DNA of 19,992 nucleotides. Source: Desulfobacteraceae bacterium (GTDB lineage: Bacteria > Desulfobacterota > Desulfobacteria > Desulfobacterales > SURF-15). Positions 1 to 9,803 of this stretch are shown here, piece after piece (position 1 is the stretch's first letter; the number at the start of each line of letters is the position of its first letter). The notes beneath the pieces were generated by a model. It was not told the DNA's origin. It saw only the letters and a program-made list of their open reading frames with translations, and made no database searches. The stretch is from the NCBI GenBank assembly GCA_003599475.1, contig QZKK01000161.1:1-19992 (forward strand), in the 5' to 3' direction. Both the position numbers and the translations under genes were made by a program.

Positions 1-1
1 G

Positions 2-871
2 TTCGAGGAAAAAATATCCCAGATCATCTATGTCTCCGCCACTCCTGCCCAGTTCGAAAGAGAGAAGGCAAAGGATGCCGTCTGCGAACTGATCGTCCGA
101 CCGACCGGCCTCCTCGACCCTCCCGTTCAGGTGCGTTCCGCCGCCAATCAGGTGGACGATCTCTATCGCGAGATCCGGATCCGGTCGGAGCGGAAGGAAC
201 GGGTCCTGGTCACCACGTTGACCAAGCGGATGGCAGAAGACCTCTCGGAATACTATTCGGAGATGGGCATTCAAGTCCGGTATCTTCACGCCGACATCAA
301 TACGCTGGAACGGATGGAAATCATCCGTGACCTTCGGATGGGAAAATTCGACGTGCTGGTCGGGATAAATCTGCTGCGGGAAGGGTTGGATATTCCCGAG
401 GTCTCGCTGGTTGCCATTCTCGACGCGGACAAGGAAGGATTCCTGCGCTCTACCCGATCCCTGATTCAGACCTTCGGCCGTGCCGCACGAAATCTCAATG
501 GAGAAATCATCCTTTACGGCGATCTTGTGACCCGTTCGATGCAGCAGGCAATCGATGAGACCGAGCGCCGCAGAAAGATCCAGGAAATCTACAACCGGCG
601 GCATAAAATCACGCCCACGGGCATTTCGAAAAAAATCGCGTCGATATTTGAAAACCTCTATGCGCAGCCGGCCGAAGCACCGGCCGGCGCCGCGGAAACC
701 CTTCGAGAATTTGGATCCGTCCATCCGGATGATCTCGAAAGCATGATTCGAAAGTTGGAAAAAGAGATGTCCGAGGCCGTAAAGGTTCTCGATTTCGAGC
801 GCGCGGCAGTGATCCGGGACAGGCTGAAAGCCTTGAAAGAAAACGTCGTATTTGATTTTATCAAGCGATGA
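2..871 (+). CDS. uvrB: UvrABC excinuclease subunit B, C-terminal part (5' end outside window)
   Basis: UvrB is the helicase-like damage-verification subunit of bacterial nucleotide excision repair; it takes DNA from UvrA and then recruits UvrC. The first complete codon is at base 2 and 289 residues are visible. Seen: YVSATP near residue 10, RPTGLLDP near 37, the second RecA-like lobe with [13 protein letters not shown] (helicase motif V) and QTFGRAARN (motif VI with its arginines), and at the end (about bases 730-860) a UVR motif with LDFERAA, the coiled segment that binds the matching motif in UvrC. No earlier stop exists in frame, so the GTG at 131 is internal, not a start. The stop overlaps the uvrC start as ATGA (868-871), which implies translational coupling. 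Identification is secure; only the N-terminal ATPase half is missing because of the window edge. Confidence 0.97.
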   Translation, partial: FEEKISQIIYVSATPAQFEREKAKDAVCELIVRPTGLLDPPVQVRSAANQVDDLYREIRIRSERKERVLVTTLTKRMAEDLSEYYSEMGIQVRYLHADINTLERMEIIRDLRMGKFDVLVGINLLREGLDIPEVSLVAILDADKEGFLRSTRSLIQTFGRAARNLNGEIILYGDLVTRSMQQAIDETERRRKIQEIYNRRHKITPTGISKKIASIFENLYAQPAEAPAGAAETLREFGSVHPDDLESMIRKLEKEMSEAVKVLDFERAAVIRDRLKALKENVVFDFIKR

Positions 872-2679
872 ATGAGGAATTGAACGACAAACTGAACCGG
901 ACTCCCAACCAGCCTGGTGTTTATCTTTTCAAGAACCGGGAGGGGGAGATTATCTACATCGGCAAGGCGAGGGATCTGAAGAAGCGCCTGGGCTCATACT
1001 TCAAAGCTTCCAATCAATGGGACATGAAGACCGGCATCCTGGTTCAGAAGATTTCCGGTTTCGACACCATCATCACAGGAACCGAAAAAGAAGCGCTGAT
1101 CCTCGAGTCCAACCTGATCAAACGGCACAAGCCGCACTACAACGTCGTACTCAAAGACGACAAGCGCTACCCTTCGCTCCGCCTCGACCTCAACAGCGAT
1201 TATCCGAACCTGACCGTGGTGCGGAAGCCGGCTAAAGACGGAGCGCTCTATTTCGGACCCTATGCCTCGGCGCAAGCGGTTCGCGAAACATTAAAAACCG
1301 TCAATAAGGAATTTAAGCTCCGCAAGTGCAAAATGCGGGATTTCAAAAAGCGGACACGCCCCTGCCTGCATTGCCAGATGCAGCGCTGTCTTGCTCCCTG
1401 CTGTATGGATGTCGATCCCCGGTTCTATCTGGAGATGGCCAAAGAAGCGATCCTGTTTCTCAAAGGAAGAACTCCGGACCTGATTCGAAAGATCCGACAG
1501 GAGATGGCGGCGGCGGCCGAGGCGCTGGACTTTGAAAGAGCGGCCCGCCTTCGCGACAGGATGCATGCGCTCGAAAAGACCATCGAAAAACAGGTTGCCG
1601 TCAATACCGACTTCAAAGACAGGGACGTGCTTGCCATCGTGCGGGATGCGAGGTGCGCCCTGGTGACCTTGCTGATGGTTCGAGGCGGTTACCTCATGGG
1701 GAGCAGGCACTACGATTTTCCCGAGGCATTAGGAACCGATGAGGAAGTGCTCGGAGCTTTCATCCAGCAGTATTACGAGAAGTCAGGGTTCATTCCCCGG
1801 GAGATTCTAGTCCCTGTCTCCTTTGAAGATAAAAATCTTTTGGAAGAGCATCTGGCAGATCTAAAGGGAGGAAATGTTTCCATTCTGGAGCCGAAAAGAG
1901 GGGAAAAAGCGCGCCTTGTTTCCATGGCAGTCCAGAACGCCCGGAAGGAGTCGGCGGATCGGATGGCCGCCTCGGATGCAAACATCCATCTGCTTGCAAG
2001 GCTCAAGAACCAGCTCAACCTGTGCAATCTGCCGAAGCGTATCGAATGCATCGATGTCTCAAACATCCAGGGGACTGAACCGGTGGGCTCCCTGGTGGTG
2101 TTTGAAAACGGAAAACCAGTCAAATCTTTCTACCGCAAGTATCGGATCAGAACGGTGAATGGACCGGACGACTACGCCTCGATGGCCGAAGTTCTGAAGC
2201 GCCGGTTCGGCAAGGGAGAATCTTCGTATCCGTATCCGGATCTGCTGATGGTCGATGGGGGCAAGGGGCAGCTCGGAATTGCAAGTGCCTTACTCGATGA
2301 GCTCGATTTAGCCGGGCGGTTCGATCTCCTCGGGATTGCAAAAAGAGACGAGAGAAGAGGGGAGACGGAAGATAAACTGTACGCGCCGGGAAGGGCAAAT
2401 CCTTTGAACTTCGGAAGAAACAAGGACCTTCTGCTTTTGCTTCAAAGGGTTCGTGACGAAGCCCATCGGTTTGCCGTAAGCTTTCATCGCAGCCGCCGCG
2501 GGAAACGTTCACTGTCGTCCGCCCTGGACACGGTTCCCGGTGTAGGGAAAAAAAGAAGATCCCTTCTGTTGCAACACTTCGGGAGCATCGAAAAAATCCG
2601 GGCAGCGACACTCGAAGAGCTGAGCGCCCTGCCCGGAATCACGCATGCCGTGGCCGAATCGATAAAGGCACACCTCTAA
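868..2679 (+). CDS. uvrC: UvrABC excinuclease subunit C
   Basis: UvrC makes the two incisions on either side of a DNA lesion in the UvrB-DNA complex. At 603 residues it has the usual length and order: GIY-YIG nuclease (residues 13-95, GVYLF and YIGKA), a cysteine cluster (C154, C166, C174, C178, plus C169 and C179) that matches the four cysteines known to hold an iron-sulfur cluster in E. coli UvrC, a UVR motif (about 205-240, LDFERAA), the RNase H-like 5' nuclease with DVSN (D396), GPDDYASM (434-441), VDGGKGQL (462-469) and EAHRFA (H533), and a C-terminal pair of helix-hairpin-helix motifs (VPGVGKKR and LPGITHAVA). The ATG at 868 sits in the uvrB stop; uvrB and uvrC form one unit. All catalytic residues that I can place are present. 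A period-7 repeat tract starts four bases after the stop. Confidence 0.98.
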   Translation: MNEELNDKLNRTPNQPGVYLFKNREGEIIYIGKARDLKKRLGSYFKASNQWDMKTGILVQKISGFDTIITGTEKEALILESNLIKRHKPHYNVVLKDDKRYPSLRLDLNSDYPNLTVVRKPAKDGALYFGPYASAQAVRETLKTVNKEFKLRKCKMRDFKKRTRPCLHCQMQRCLAPCCMDVDPRFYLEMAKEAILFLKGRTPDLIRKIRQEMAAAAEALDFERAARLRDRMHALEKTIEKQVAVNTDFKDRDVLAIVRDARCALVTLLMVRGGYLMGSRHYDFPEALGTDEEVLGAFIQQYYEKSGFIPREILVPVSFEDKNLLEEHLADLKGGNVSILEPKRGEKARLVSMAVQNARKESADRMAASDANIHLLARLKNQLNLCNLPKRIECIDVSNIQGTEPVGSLVVFENGKPVKSFYRKYRIRTVNGPDDYASMAEVLKRRFGKGESSYPYPDLLMVDGGKGQLGIASALLDELDLAGRFDLLGIAKRDERRGETEDKLYAPGRANPLNFGRNKDLLLLLQRVRDEAHRFAVSFHRSRRGKRSLSSALDTVPGVGKKRRSLLLQHFGSIEKIRAATLEELSALPGITHAVAESIKAHL

Positions 2680-2683
2680 TTTC

Positions 2684-2716
2684 GATTTTAGATTTTAGAT
2701 TTTAGATTTTAGATTA
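2684..2716. repeat. Perfect heptamer tandem repeat (GATTTTA), 4.7 copies
   Basis: Four exact copies of GATTTTA (2684-2711) and a partial fifth, beginning four bases after the uvrC stop. Noncoding, in the gap between the convergent uvrC and mdh genes. It shares the 7-base period, but not the sequence, of other tracts in this window. Confidence 0.9.
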
Positions 2717-2747
2717 CCCCATTTTCACACCGAAGCTACGCAAAGTT

Positions 2748-2782
2748 CAACCCCTTAACCTGCAACCCGTAACTCGCAACCC
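2748..2782. repeat. Degenerate heptad tract, type NNAACCN, 5 units
   Basis: Five consecutive 7-base units read CAACCCC, TTAACCT, GCAACCC, GTAACTC, GCAACCC. AAC stays in register in every unit (positions 2-4 in the first, 3-5 if the phase is shifted by one). The tract ends one base before the mdh stop codon, with the next seven bases (GTCAATA) continuing the pattern into the mdh C-terminus. With the GATTTTA tract it fills most of the uvrC-mdh gap. Confidence 0.75.
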
Positions 2783-2783
2783 G

Positions 2784-3731
<948 letters not shown>

Positions 3732-3770
3732 TCAGTTGGTATTGAGGATCCAAAACGAAAAAATGCTGAA

Positions 3771-3867
3771 CCAATGGAATGATGGAATACAGGAATCGGG
3801 ATCCCGAAAACTCCCATTCCTGCCAAGTCCATCATTCCAGCATTCCATTGGTCCAACGTTTCCAATT
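3771..3867. repeat. Octad (period 8) word repeat arranged as an inverted repeat
   Basis: Left arm CCAATGGAATGATGGAAT (3771-3788) matches the reverse complement of 3834-3851 at 17 of 18 positions. Both arms have period 8: TGGAATGA, TGGAATAC, AGGAATCG on the left; TCCATCAT, TCCAGCAT, TCCATTGG, TCCAACGT (3828-3859) on the right. A palindrome CGGGATCCCG lies between them. It sits between mdh and its likely promoter, so it should be transcribed as the mdh leader. Confidence 0.85.
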
Positions 3868-3894
3868 TTGCGATACTGTCGTTGTGAATGTCAA
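3865..3894 (-). promoter_or_regulatory. Putative sigma-70 promoter for mdh
   Basis: On the minus strand TTGACA (plus 3889-3894) is followed by 18 bases and CAAAAT (plus 3865-3870), a 6/6 and a 4/6 match to the consensus boxes. A start just below 3860 would give an mdh leader of about 140 bases containing the octad stem. Confidence 0.45.
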
Positions 3895-3922
3895 TATCTT
3901 TATCAATCGTATCGTATTGACA
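3889..3922. promoter_or_regulatory. Inverted repeat TGTCAATA / TATTGACA joining two divergent -35 boxes
   Basis: A perfect 8-base inverted repeat (3889-3896 and 3915-3922) with an 18-base centre. Each arm contains a TTGACA box, the left one pointing to mdh, the right one to purC. The symmetry could simply come from two facing -35 boxes, or mark an operator controlling both. Confidence 0.5.
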
Positions 3923-3946
3923 TGACTATAGGAAAAACGGTACTGT
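3917..3946 (+). promoter_or_regulatory. Putative sigma-70 promoter for purC
   Basis: TTGACA (3917-3922), 18-base spacer, TACTGT (3941-3946). The -10 match is weak (3/6). The purC ribosome site AAGGAG lies at 3968-3973, eight bases before the ATG. Confidence 0.45.
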
Positions 3947-3981
3947 AGCGGTTCGAAATATTATCCCAAGGAGTTGAATTC

Positions 3982-4875
3982 ATGAAACCAGCCTTATACG
4001 AAACAGACTTTCCCACCCTGAAGCTGCTCAAAAAAGGAAAGGTGCGGGATATCTACGATCTTGGCGAGCATCTGCTCATGGTCGCTACGGACCGGATTTC
4101 CGCCTTCGATGTGGTGATGCCCGATCCGGTGCCCGGAAAAGGGGAAATCCTGACAAGCATCTCTCTTTTCTGGTTCGCGCGGATGAAGTCTCTGGTTCAA
4201 AACCATCTGGTAAGCAGTCGAATCGAGGATTATCCGGCTGAATGCAGACCGTATTCCGATGTTCTTCGTGGCAGAAGCATGCTGGTTCGGAAAGCCGAAC
4301 CGCTGCCCGTGGAATGCATCGTCCGGGGATACATCTCAGGCTCCGGGTGGAACTCCTACCGGAAGGACGGAACCGTCTGTGGAATCAGACTTCCGGAAGG
4401 CCTCCGGGAATCCGACAGACTTCCCGAGCCGGTCTTTACCCCTTCTACGAAAGCTGAAATCGGTATTCATGACGAAAATATCAGCTTCGAAGAGGCGGTT
4501 CGGAAACTGGGGAGATCCGTGGCCGAAAAGGTAAAAGAGGTCAGCCTTGCAATCTATAAAAAAGGGGCGGAGCAGGCCGATCGATGCGGAATCATCATTG
4601 CGGATACCAAATTCGAATTCGGCCGCTATGGAGAAGATATCCTCCTGATCGATGAAATCCTGACCCCGGACTCTTCCCGTTTCTGGCCGAAGGATTCGTA
4701 TCAACCGGGAAGATCCCAGAAAAGCTTCGACAAGCAGTACCTGAGAGACTATCTCAACACGTTGAACTGGGACAAGACGCCTCCGGCGCCCTCTCTTCCG
4801 AAGGATGTCATCGAAAATACCCGAAAAAAATACCAGGAAGCACTGACGATTCTTACCTCCCCTCATGCGGTTTGA
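3982..4875 (+). CDS. purC: Phosphoribosylaminoimidazole-succinocarboxamide (SAICAR) synthase
   Basis: Catalyses the ATP-dependent ligation of aspartate to CAIR in de novo purine synthesis (cytoplasm). The 297 residues show GKVRDIYD (19-26, the glycine-rich nucleotide loop), ATDRISAFD (35-43), [13 protein letters not shown] (111-123, the family signature), IADTKFEFG (206-214) and [13 protein letters not shown] (224-236). The length is that of the longer, yeast ADE1-like branch rather than the roughly 240-residue B. subtilis/E. coli form. The ATG follows AAGGAG by 8 bases. No other pur gene is adjacent. The last 11 bases overlap the next gene, an orphan ParB-like ORF, so the two are probably cotranscribed and coupled although no functional link is known to me. 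Confidence 0.97.
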   Translation: MKPALYETDFPTLKLLKKGKVRDIYDLGEHLLMVATDRISAFDVVMPDPVPGKGEILTSISLFWFARMKSLVQNHLVSSRIEDYPAECRPYSDVLRGRSMLVRKAEPLPVECIVRGYISGSGWNSYRKDGTVCGIRLPEGLRESDRLPEPVFTPSTKAEIGIHDENISFEEAVRKLGRSVAEKVKEVSLAIYKKGAEQADRCGIIIADTKFEFGRYGEDILLIDEILTPDSSRFWPKDSYQPGRSQKSFDKQYLRDYLNTLNWDKTPPAPSLPKDVIENTRKKYQEALTILTSPHAV

Positions 4876-5827
4876 AAACGAAAACATACGCTTCGAACAG
4901 ATCGATATCGAAGATCACCGGTACCGGATCAGCACGGCCTTAGGCTCGGAGGGACTGATCGGATCCGTCAGACGCTCCGGATTGTTGAACCCTCCCATTT
5001 TGGAATCGAAGAAAGCGCGGTTTACTGTAGTATCCGGTTTCCGTCGAATCGATGCCTGCCTCCGGCTTGGCTGGGAACACATTCCGGTGAGAATCGTCGA
5101 TGAAAAGACCCCTCAAAGAGACCGCATCCTGTTGGCGGTCGCCGAAAATTCCCTGCAGCGTCCGCTGAACCTCATCGAAACCTCAAGGGCTCTGAATCTG
5201 CTCTCACCTCATTTTTCTGAACCCTCTGACCTCGGCAGTGTCTGCCGGGATCTGTGCTTGCCGGACACTCCCGAACACATTCGGAAAATTTTAAGGCTTT
5301 CTCAATTGCCCGTTCGCGTACAAGCCGCCGTTCTCGAAGGCGCCGTCTCCCTGTCTATGGCATTGGCGCTTGATCCTCTTGAAACGGAAACCGCTGTCCT
5401 TCTCTGTGAAATCTTTCAAAAACTGAAAATCGGGTTCAACGTCCAGCAGGAATCGATCCTCTGGTTGAGGGAAATTGCTGCCAGGGACGGGATCTCTGAA
5501 AGAAAGATCTTAGAGGATCCGGATTTCCTGTCGATCATCACGGATCGTGCTCTCGATCTTGCACAGCAGCGGCAAGCGGTTCGAAAGTATTTCAAACGCA
5601 GGCGTTATCCGACCTTTGCCAAGCATGAGGAGACCTTTGAAAAGTACCGGGCCCGACTGCCGATGGGTTCCTCCATCAAGTTGGAGCCTCCTCCTTTTTT
5701 CGAGGGCCGGTCGTATACGATAACAATACGTTTTTCCAGCCTTTCGGATCTGGAGGAGCGAATCTCGACGCTATCGAAGCTGTCCGGCGATATCACCATG
5801 AAGAAAATACTCACTTTCCCGCAATAG
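4865..5827 (+). CDS. ParB/Spo0J-like protein, orphan (no ParA partner)
   Basis: A 320-residue protein with the layout of the ParB family. Residues 33-80 resemble the ParB N-terminal CTP-binding fold (SGLLNPPIL, then [14 protein letters not shown] where classical ParB has GERRxRA). [20 protein letters not shown] (94-113) matches the ParB segment ENxQRxxLxxxExA. Residues 124-170 look like the ParB helix-turn-helix ([19 protein letters not shown], then [18 protein letters not shown]). The C-terminal 100 residues are basic, then beta-rich, and unlike the ParB dimer domain as far as I can judge. The start ATG lies inside purC and has no clear Shine-Dalgarno site, suggesting coupling. There is no parA or parS-like palindrome nearby. 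It may be a nucleoid-binding or regulatory ParB paralogue; its function is not known. Confidence 0.8.
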   Translation: MRFENENIRFEQIDIEDHRYRISTALGSEGLIGSVRRSGLLNPPILESKKARFTVVSGFRRIDACLRLGWEHIPVRIVDEKTPQRDRILLAVAENSLQRPLNLIETSRALNLLSPHFSEPSDLGSVCRDLCLPDTPEHIRKILRLSQLPVRVQAAVLEGAVSLSMALALDPLETETAVLLCEIFQKLKIGFNVQQESILWLREIAARDGISERKILEDPDFLSIITDRALDLAQQRQAVRKYFKRRRYPTFAKHEETFEKYRARLPMGSSIKLEPPPFFEGRSYTITIRFSSLSDLEERISTLSKLSGDITMKKILTFPQ

Positions 5828-5875
5828 CCACCGAATACATCCGAAGCACCCAGGCCTTGGACTGAAACAATTTTC

Positions 5876-5902
5876 TTGACATCCCTCGGTATTGATTATA
5901 AC
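5876..5902 (+). promoter_or_regulatory. Putative promoter of the TetR-family gene
   Basis: TTGACA (5876-5881), 15-base spacer, TATAAC (5897-5902). The spacer is short. The TTG of this -35 box could be misread as a start codon; the promoter reading favours the ATG at 5936 instead. Confidence 0.5.
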
Positions 5903-5935
5903 TATTTTCAAAAAATAAATAGGATTCAGATTCTT

Positions 5936-6571
5936 ATGGGCATACAGGAACGAAAACAGCGCGAGAAAGAGCGTCGAAGGCAGCAGATCATGGTTGCAGC
6001 CAAGAAGATCTTCAGCCTGAAGGGCTTGAACAAGGCAACCATGGAAGATATTGCGCATGAAGCCGAACTCAGCCCCGGAACCCTCTACCTCTACTTTAAA
6101 AACAAAGATGAGCTGCATGCATCGCTCTCGCTAAGGGTCCTTCAGTACCTGTTGATCCGGCTGGAACATATCGATTCCGAATTTGCGACGGTTCCGGAAA
6201 AGCGGATCGCTGCCTTGAAGGACGTTTTATTCGATGTATACACATTCGACCCTCTGATTCTGCTCAACATGTTTCATATTCAATCCGGTGAAACGGTCAA
6301 AAATCTTTCCCCGGAGCTGCTGGAGGAAATTCAGGGGTTGTCGGATCGGGCCCTCGGGGCCATTGCGAATATGTTTCAATCCGGGGTTGAAAACGGGATT
6401 TTCAAGGAAGGCCCGGCAGAGACTTTTGCAGACATCGTATGGGCTCTTTTTTCCGGTATCATCCTGATTGAACGCCAGAAGCAACCGGGGAGAGATGAAA
6501 AAACTTTTGTCAGATCGACTTTGGATGCAGGCTTTGATATTCTGCTCAGAGGGATCAGAAAAAGCGCTTAA
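5936..6571 (+). CDS. TetR/AcrR-family transcriptional regulator
   Basis: A 211-residue one-component regulator: basic N-terminus, then the TetR helix-turn-helix (about residues 16-60) with ATMEDIAHEAELSPGTLYLYFKNKDEL, the usual GTLYxYFxxKxEL recognition helix. The rest is an all-helical ligand-binding and dimer domain that I cannot assign to a ligand class. I chose the ATG at 5936 over the in-frame TTG at 5876 because the TTG falls in a TTGACA promoter box and TetR proteins normally begin 10-20 residues before the HTH; AGGA at 5921-5924 is a weak, distant ribosome site. It lies 69 bases before acs on the same strand. Regulation of acs, fatty-acid or acetate metabolism is a reasonable guess, but only from position. 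A frequent alternative for this family is control of an efflux pump, none of which is seen here. Confidence 0.9.
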   Translation: MGIQERKQREKERRRQQIMVAAKKIFSLKGLNKATMEDIAHEAELSPGTLYLYFKNKDELHASLSLRVLQYLLIRLEHIDSEFATVPEKRIAALKDVLFDVYTFDPLILLNMFHIQSGETVKNLSPELLEEIQGLSDRALGAIANMFQSGVENGIFKEGPAETFADIVWALFSGIILIERQKQPGRDEKTFVRSTLDAGFDILLRGIRKSA

Positions 6572-6640
6572 GCGGTAAGTGTTCCACTCACGCGATTCAG
6601 TCTCACACGGATTCGATCATACGTCGTAGAAAGGAGAAGG

Positions 6641-8629
6641 ATGACCATGCGTATCAAAGAAGATCAGGGAAAGTTTTATCCGGATCCGTCCTTTTCGGAA
6701 AAGGCGTGGATAAAAAATCTGGAGCAGTACCAGACGCTGTATAACCGGGCCGTAGCCGATCCGGAGGGTTTCTGGTCTGAAATCGCCGAGGAGTTGGCAT
6801 GGTTCAAAAAACCTGAAAAAATACTCGATTACAATTTTGATATCCGGAATGGACGGGTTTTTCACGAGTGGTTCAAGGGCGGCTACACCAACATGTGTTA
6901 CAATTGCCTGGATCGACATCTGGAAACCTCGATGCGGAACAAAGCCGCCATCATCTGGCAGGGAGAACCGGACGAGGACACTAAAGTTTTAACATACCTG
7001 ACGCTTCATCGGGAAGTCTGCCGCTTCGCCAATGTGTTGAAGAAAAAGGGATTGAAAAAGGGAGACTGCGTGACCATTTACTTGCCGATGGTGTGGCATC
7101 TTCCTGTCGCCATGCTGGCGTGCGCGCGCTTGGGGCTTCCCCACAGCGTCGTTTTCGGAGGATTTTCCGCCGAAGCGCTCATGCATCGCATCCAGGAGAG
7201 CGAATCCAAGCTTCTGATCACAATCGACCAGTCCCTCCGGGGGGGCAAGTCCTTCGATCTCAAAAAGAATGCAGACGATGCGCTCGAAAAGTGTCCCAAT
7301 GTGGAAAAGGTCATCGTGGTAAAAAGGACAGGCAATTCGATACCCTGGGTAGACTCTCGAGACTCCTGGTGGGATGAGGAGATGCGTGCGGAAGATATCG
7401 CCGACGACTGCCCGTGCGAACAAATGGAGGCGGAGGATACGCTGTACCTGCTATACACCAGCGGCAGTACAGGAAAACCGAAGGGGCAGGTACATACAAC
7501 GGGCGGGTACATGACCTACGTCTATATCACTCAGAAGTGGATTTTCGACATCCATCCTGAAACGCTGTACTGGTGCATGGCCGATATCGGCTGGGTGACC
7601 GGTCACAGCTACATTGTTTACGGTCCGCTTCTTTGCGGCACAACCTCCTTCATCTACGAGGGGACTCCATTGTACCCGAAACCGGATCGTGCCTGGGAGT
7701 TAATCGATCGATATAAAATGAATGTCTGCTATACGGCGCCGACGGCCATTCGCGCCTTGTCGAGACATGGGGATTCCTGGCCGCAGAATCGGGATCTTTC
7801 CAGCTTGAGGCTGCTGGGTACCGTGGGGGAGCCGATCAACCCGGATGCCTGGATGTGGTATCATCGGAATGTCGGGAAGGAAAGATGTCCCATCGTAGAC
7901 ACCTGGTGGCAGACGGAAAATGGCGGGATCATGATTACGCCGCTTCCCGGTGCCTGGCCGACCAAACCGGGTTCGGCCACATTTCCGTTTCCCGGAATCG
8001 TGCCCCGCGTCGCAGACCCCGGGATGGAAAACCCGAAACTGCGGGGAGAACGGATGCCTGCCGGAAAAACGGGCCACCTGTGCATCGAAAAGCCCTGGCC
8101 GGGTCTTTCAAGGACCATCTTCAAAGACCATCCGCGGTATGAACAGACATACTTTTCCCAGTATCCCGGCATGTACTTCACCGGAGACGGGTGTCTGATG
8201 GATGATGATGGCTACTATTTCCTGCAGGGCCGGGTCGACGATGTCATCAATGTATCCGGGCATCGTATCAGTACGGCCGAAATCGAGAGCGCGCTGGTCC
8301 TTCATCCGGCGGTTGCGGAAGCCGCCGTAGCGGGGATGCCGCATGAAATCAAGGGGCAGGGGCTCTATGCGTTTGTAACATTGAAGCTTGGCTTCGATCC
8401 AACAGACAATCTGAAGGAGGAATTGATGCGGCATGTGCGAAAAGAGATCGGAGCCATCGCCACCCCGGACCGGCTGCAGTTTGCGAATGCTCTGCCGAAG
8501 ACCAGAAGCGGAAAGATCATGCGACGAATCCTTCGAAAAATCGCCGAAAACCGCATCGATGATCTGGGAGATATCAGCACCCTTGAAGACGCGGCCGTCA
8601 TCAACGATCTGATTCAGAAATCAAGTTGA
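6641..8629 (+). CDS. acs: Acetyl-CoA synthetase, AMP-forming
   Basis: Activates acetate (ATP + CoA to acetyl-CoA + AMP + PPi) in the cytoplasm. The 662 residues contain the Acs N-terminal cap ([18 protein letters not shown], 77-94), the AMP-binding loop [11 protein letters not shown] (272-282), [16 protein letters not shown] (315-330), [11 protein letters not shown] (419-429) whose tryptophan limits the pocket to acetate in Acs enzymes, [19 protein letters not shown] (526-544, hinge and A8 core) and [11 protein letters not shown] (619-629), where K625 is the lysine acetylated in Salmonella Acs. All known key residues are present. An AGGAGAAGG ribosome site precedes; the ATG at 6641 or the one at 6647 could be used, and the second has better spacing from AAGGA. 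The TetR gene upstream may be cotranscribed. In a sulfate reducer it would serve acetate assimilation or, reversed with other enzymes, energy metabolism (inference). Confidence 0.96.
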   Translation: MTMRIKEDQGKFYPDPSFSEKAWIKNLEQYQTLYNRAVADPEGFWSEIAEELAWFKKPEKILDYNFDIRNGRVFHEWFKGGYTNMCYNCLDRHLETSMRNKAAIIWQGEPDEDTKVLTYLTLHREVCRFANVLKKKGLKKGDCVTIYLPMVWHLPVAMLACARLGLPHSVVFGGFSAEALMHRIQESESKLLITIDQSLRGGKSFDLKKNADDALEKCPNVEKVIVVKRTGNSIPWVDSRDSWWDEEMRAEDIADDCPCEQMEAEDTLYLLYTSGSTGKPKGQVHTTGGYMTYVYITQKWIFDIHPETLYWCMADIGWVTGHSYIVYGPLLCGTTSFIYEGTPLYPKPDRAWELIDRYKMNVCYTAPTAIRALSRHGDSWPQNRDLSSLRLLGTVGEPINPDAWMWYHRNVGKERCPIVDTWWQTENGGIMITPLPGAWPTKPGSATFPFPGIVPRVADPGMENPKLRGERMPAGKTGHLCIEKPWPGLSRTIFKDHPRYEQTYFSQYPGMYFTGDGCLMDDDGYYFLQGRVDDVINVSGHRISTAEIESALVLHPAVAEAAVAGMPHEIKGQGLYAFVTLKLGFDPTDNLKEELMRHVRKEIGAIATPDRLQFANALPKTRSGKIMRRILRKIAENRIDDLGDISTLEDAAVINDLIQKSS

Positions 8630-8637
8630 CGTTTACC

Positions 8638-8678
8638 GGTTCAGGATTACGGGCGCCGGTCAGGATCCTGACTGAACC
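8638..8678. promoter_or_regulatory. Nested palindromes between acs and the radical SAM gene
   Basis: A perfect 14-base palindrome GTCAGGATCCTGAC (8659-8672) overlaps an outer 7-base inverted repeat GGTTCAG (8638-8644) / CTGAACC (8672-8678). No T-run follows, so it is not a typical rho-independent terminator. TATACA at 8681-8686 could be a -10 box, which would place the 14-base palindrome at the -35 region as a possible operator. A second, 10-base palindrome GACGATCGTC lies at 8693-8702, just before the next start codon. Confidence 0.5.
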
Positions 8679-8705
8679 TCTATACAGTAAAGGACGATCG
8701 TCTCG

Positions 8706-9803
8706 ATGATTCGCCGGATTTACATCGATTCGGAAGTGTCGAACCTGCCGGAGGTCGGCCGCATCTGCTCCCGATTCGACACCCCGATTGAAATCGTGCC
8801 CGGCCCGAAGGCTGTCTATCGATCCATTCTCGATGCCGAAGACCCGATTGCGGCCGGAAAAAAAGTCCTTCTTATCACCCGAAACCGGGGGGAATTCATC
8901 CGTGACTGCCCCGGCACACGCCATTATACCTGCTGCATGTACAAGATTTTACATATCGGCACATACTGTCCGATGGATTGTTCCTATTGTATTCTTCAGA
9001 CTTACTTCCATCCGCCTGTGCTCCAGTATTTCGTCAATGAAGGCGACTTGTTCGATTCCCTGGAAGATGTCTTCCAGTGCGAACGCATTTGCAGAATCGG
9101 AACCGGTGAGTTTACCGACAGCCTCATCTGGGAGCCTTGGACCCAAACCACGCGGCGCCTGGTGTCTGCGTTTGCCGTTCAGAACCGTTCGGTTCTCGAA
9201 TTGAAAACCAAAACCGTAAATATCGATCCATTGTCGGAGGTCGTGCACAACCGCAAGACCATTACCTCATGGTCGATGAATACTGAGCGCATCATCGGCT
9301 CGGAGGAGCGAAACACGGCCTCGCTTTCCCAGCGGCTCGATGCCGCCATGCGCTGTGAATCCTGGGGATACCCGCTGGCCTTTCATTTCGATCCGATGAT
9401 TCTATACGACGGATGCATCGAAGAATATCTGTGGGTGGTCGACCGGATATTCTCTTCGGTTTCAGCAGAAAATATGGCATGGATCAGTCTCGGAACCTTT
9501 CGTTTCATGCCGGCTTTAAAGCCGATCATTCAGACCCGTTTTCCGGATTCGAAGATCGTCTATGGTGAATTCATCCCGGGTCTGGACGGCAAGATGAGAT
9601 ACTTCAAGCCGCTTCGGATCGAGCTGTATCGAAAGATGATCGAACGGATCCGAGCTTACGGTGCCGAGGTTACGGTGTACCTTTGCATGGAAGATCGGGA
9701 GGCGTGGAAGAAATCGATGGGCTATCTTCCGGCCGAAAGGGGAGGGTTGCCCGCCATGCTGGATGAGCGTGCAAGACGGATCTGCGGGTTGAAAACACGT
9801 TGA
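8706..9803 (+). CDS. Radical SAM protein of the spore photoproduct lyase (SplB-like) family
   Basis: A 365-residue radical SAM enzyme. CPMDCSYC (88-95) supplies the CX3CX2C cysteines for the 4Fe-4S cluster. It is followed by ILQTYF, matching the YCYLQT region of Bacillus spore photoproduct lyase; the N-terminal DCPGTRHYTCC (67-77) carries three more cysteines typical of the nonspore SPL-like group. The rest is the TIM-barrel, with GEFTDSL (134-140) and ELKTKT (about 163-168). SPL reverses the thymine dimer of spore DNA; what its homologues do in bacteria that show no sporulation is uncertain, although DNA repair is often assumed. The ATG at 8706 has AAAGGA 11 bases upstream, a loose fit. The last codons and the stop lie inside the next repeat tract. 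Family assignment is firm, the substrate is not. Confidence 0.88.
   Translation: MIRRIYIDSEVSNLPEVGRICSRFDTPIEIVPGPKAVYRSILDAEDPIAAGKKVLLITRNRGEFIRDCPGTRHYTCCMYKILHIGTYCPMDCSYCILQTYFHPPVLQYFVNEGDLFDSLEDVFQCERICRIGTGEFTDSLIWEPWTQTTRRLVSAFAVQNRSVLELKTKTVNIDPLSEVVHNRKTITSWSMNTERIIGSEERNTASLSQRLDAAMRCESWGYPLAFHFDPMILYDGCIEEYLWVVDRIFSSVSAENMAWISLGTFRFMPALKPIIQTRFPDSKIVYGEFIPGLDGKMRYFKPLRIELYRKMIERIRAYGAEVTVYLCMEDREAWKKSMGYLPAERGGLPAMLDERARRICGLKTR

Noticed and set aside
131..133. GTG at 131 as start of uvrB
   Set aside because: The frame is open upstream to the window edge and encodes conserved UvrB sequence, so the gene begins outside the window.
2147..2611. Long antisense ORF inside uvrC
   Set aside because: It mirrors a strongly conserved coding region in another frame; no ribosome site or recognisable domain.
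5876..5935. TTG at 5876 as start of the TetR-family gene
   Set aside because: The TTG belongs to a TTGACA promoter box, has no ribosome site, and would add 20 residues not typical of the family; ATG at 5936 is preferred.
8638..8678. Rho-independent terminator of acs
   Set aside because: There is an inverted repeat but no T-run on the plus strand, so I list it as a palindromic element only.
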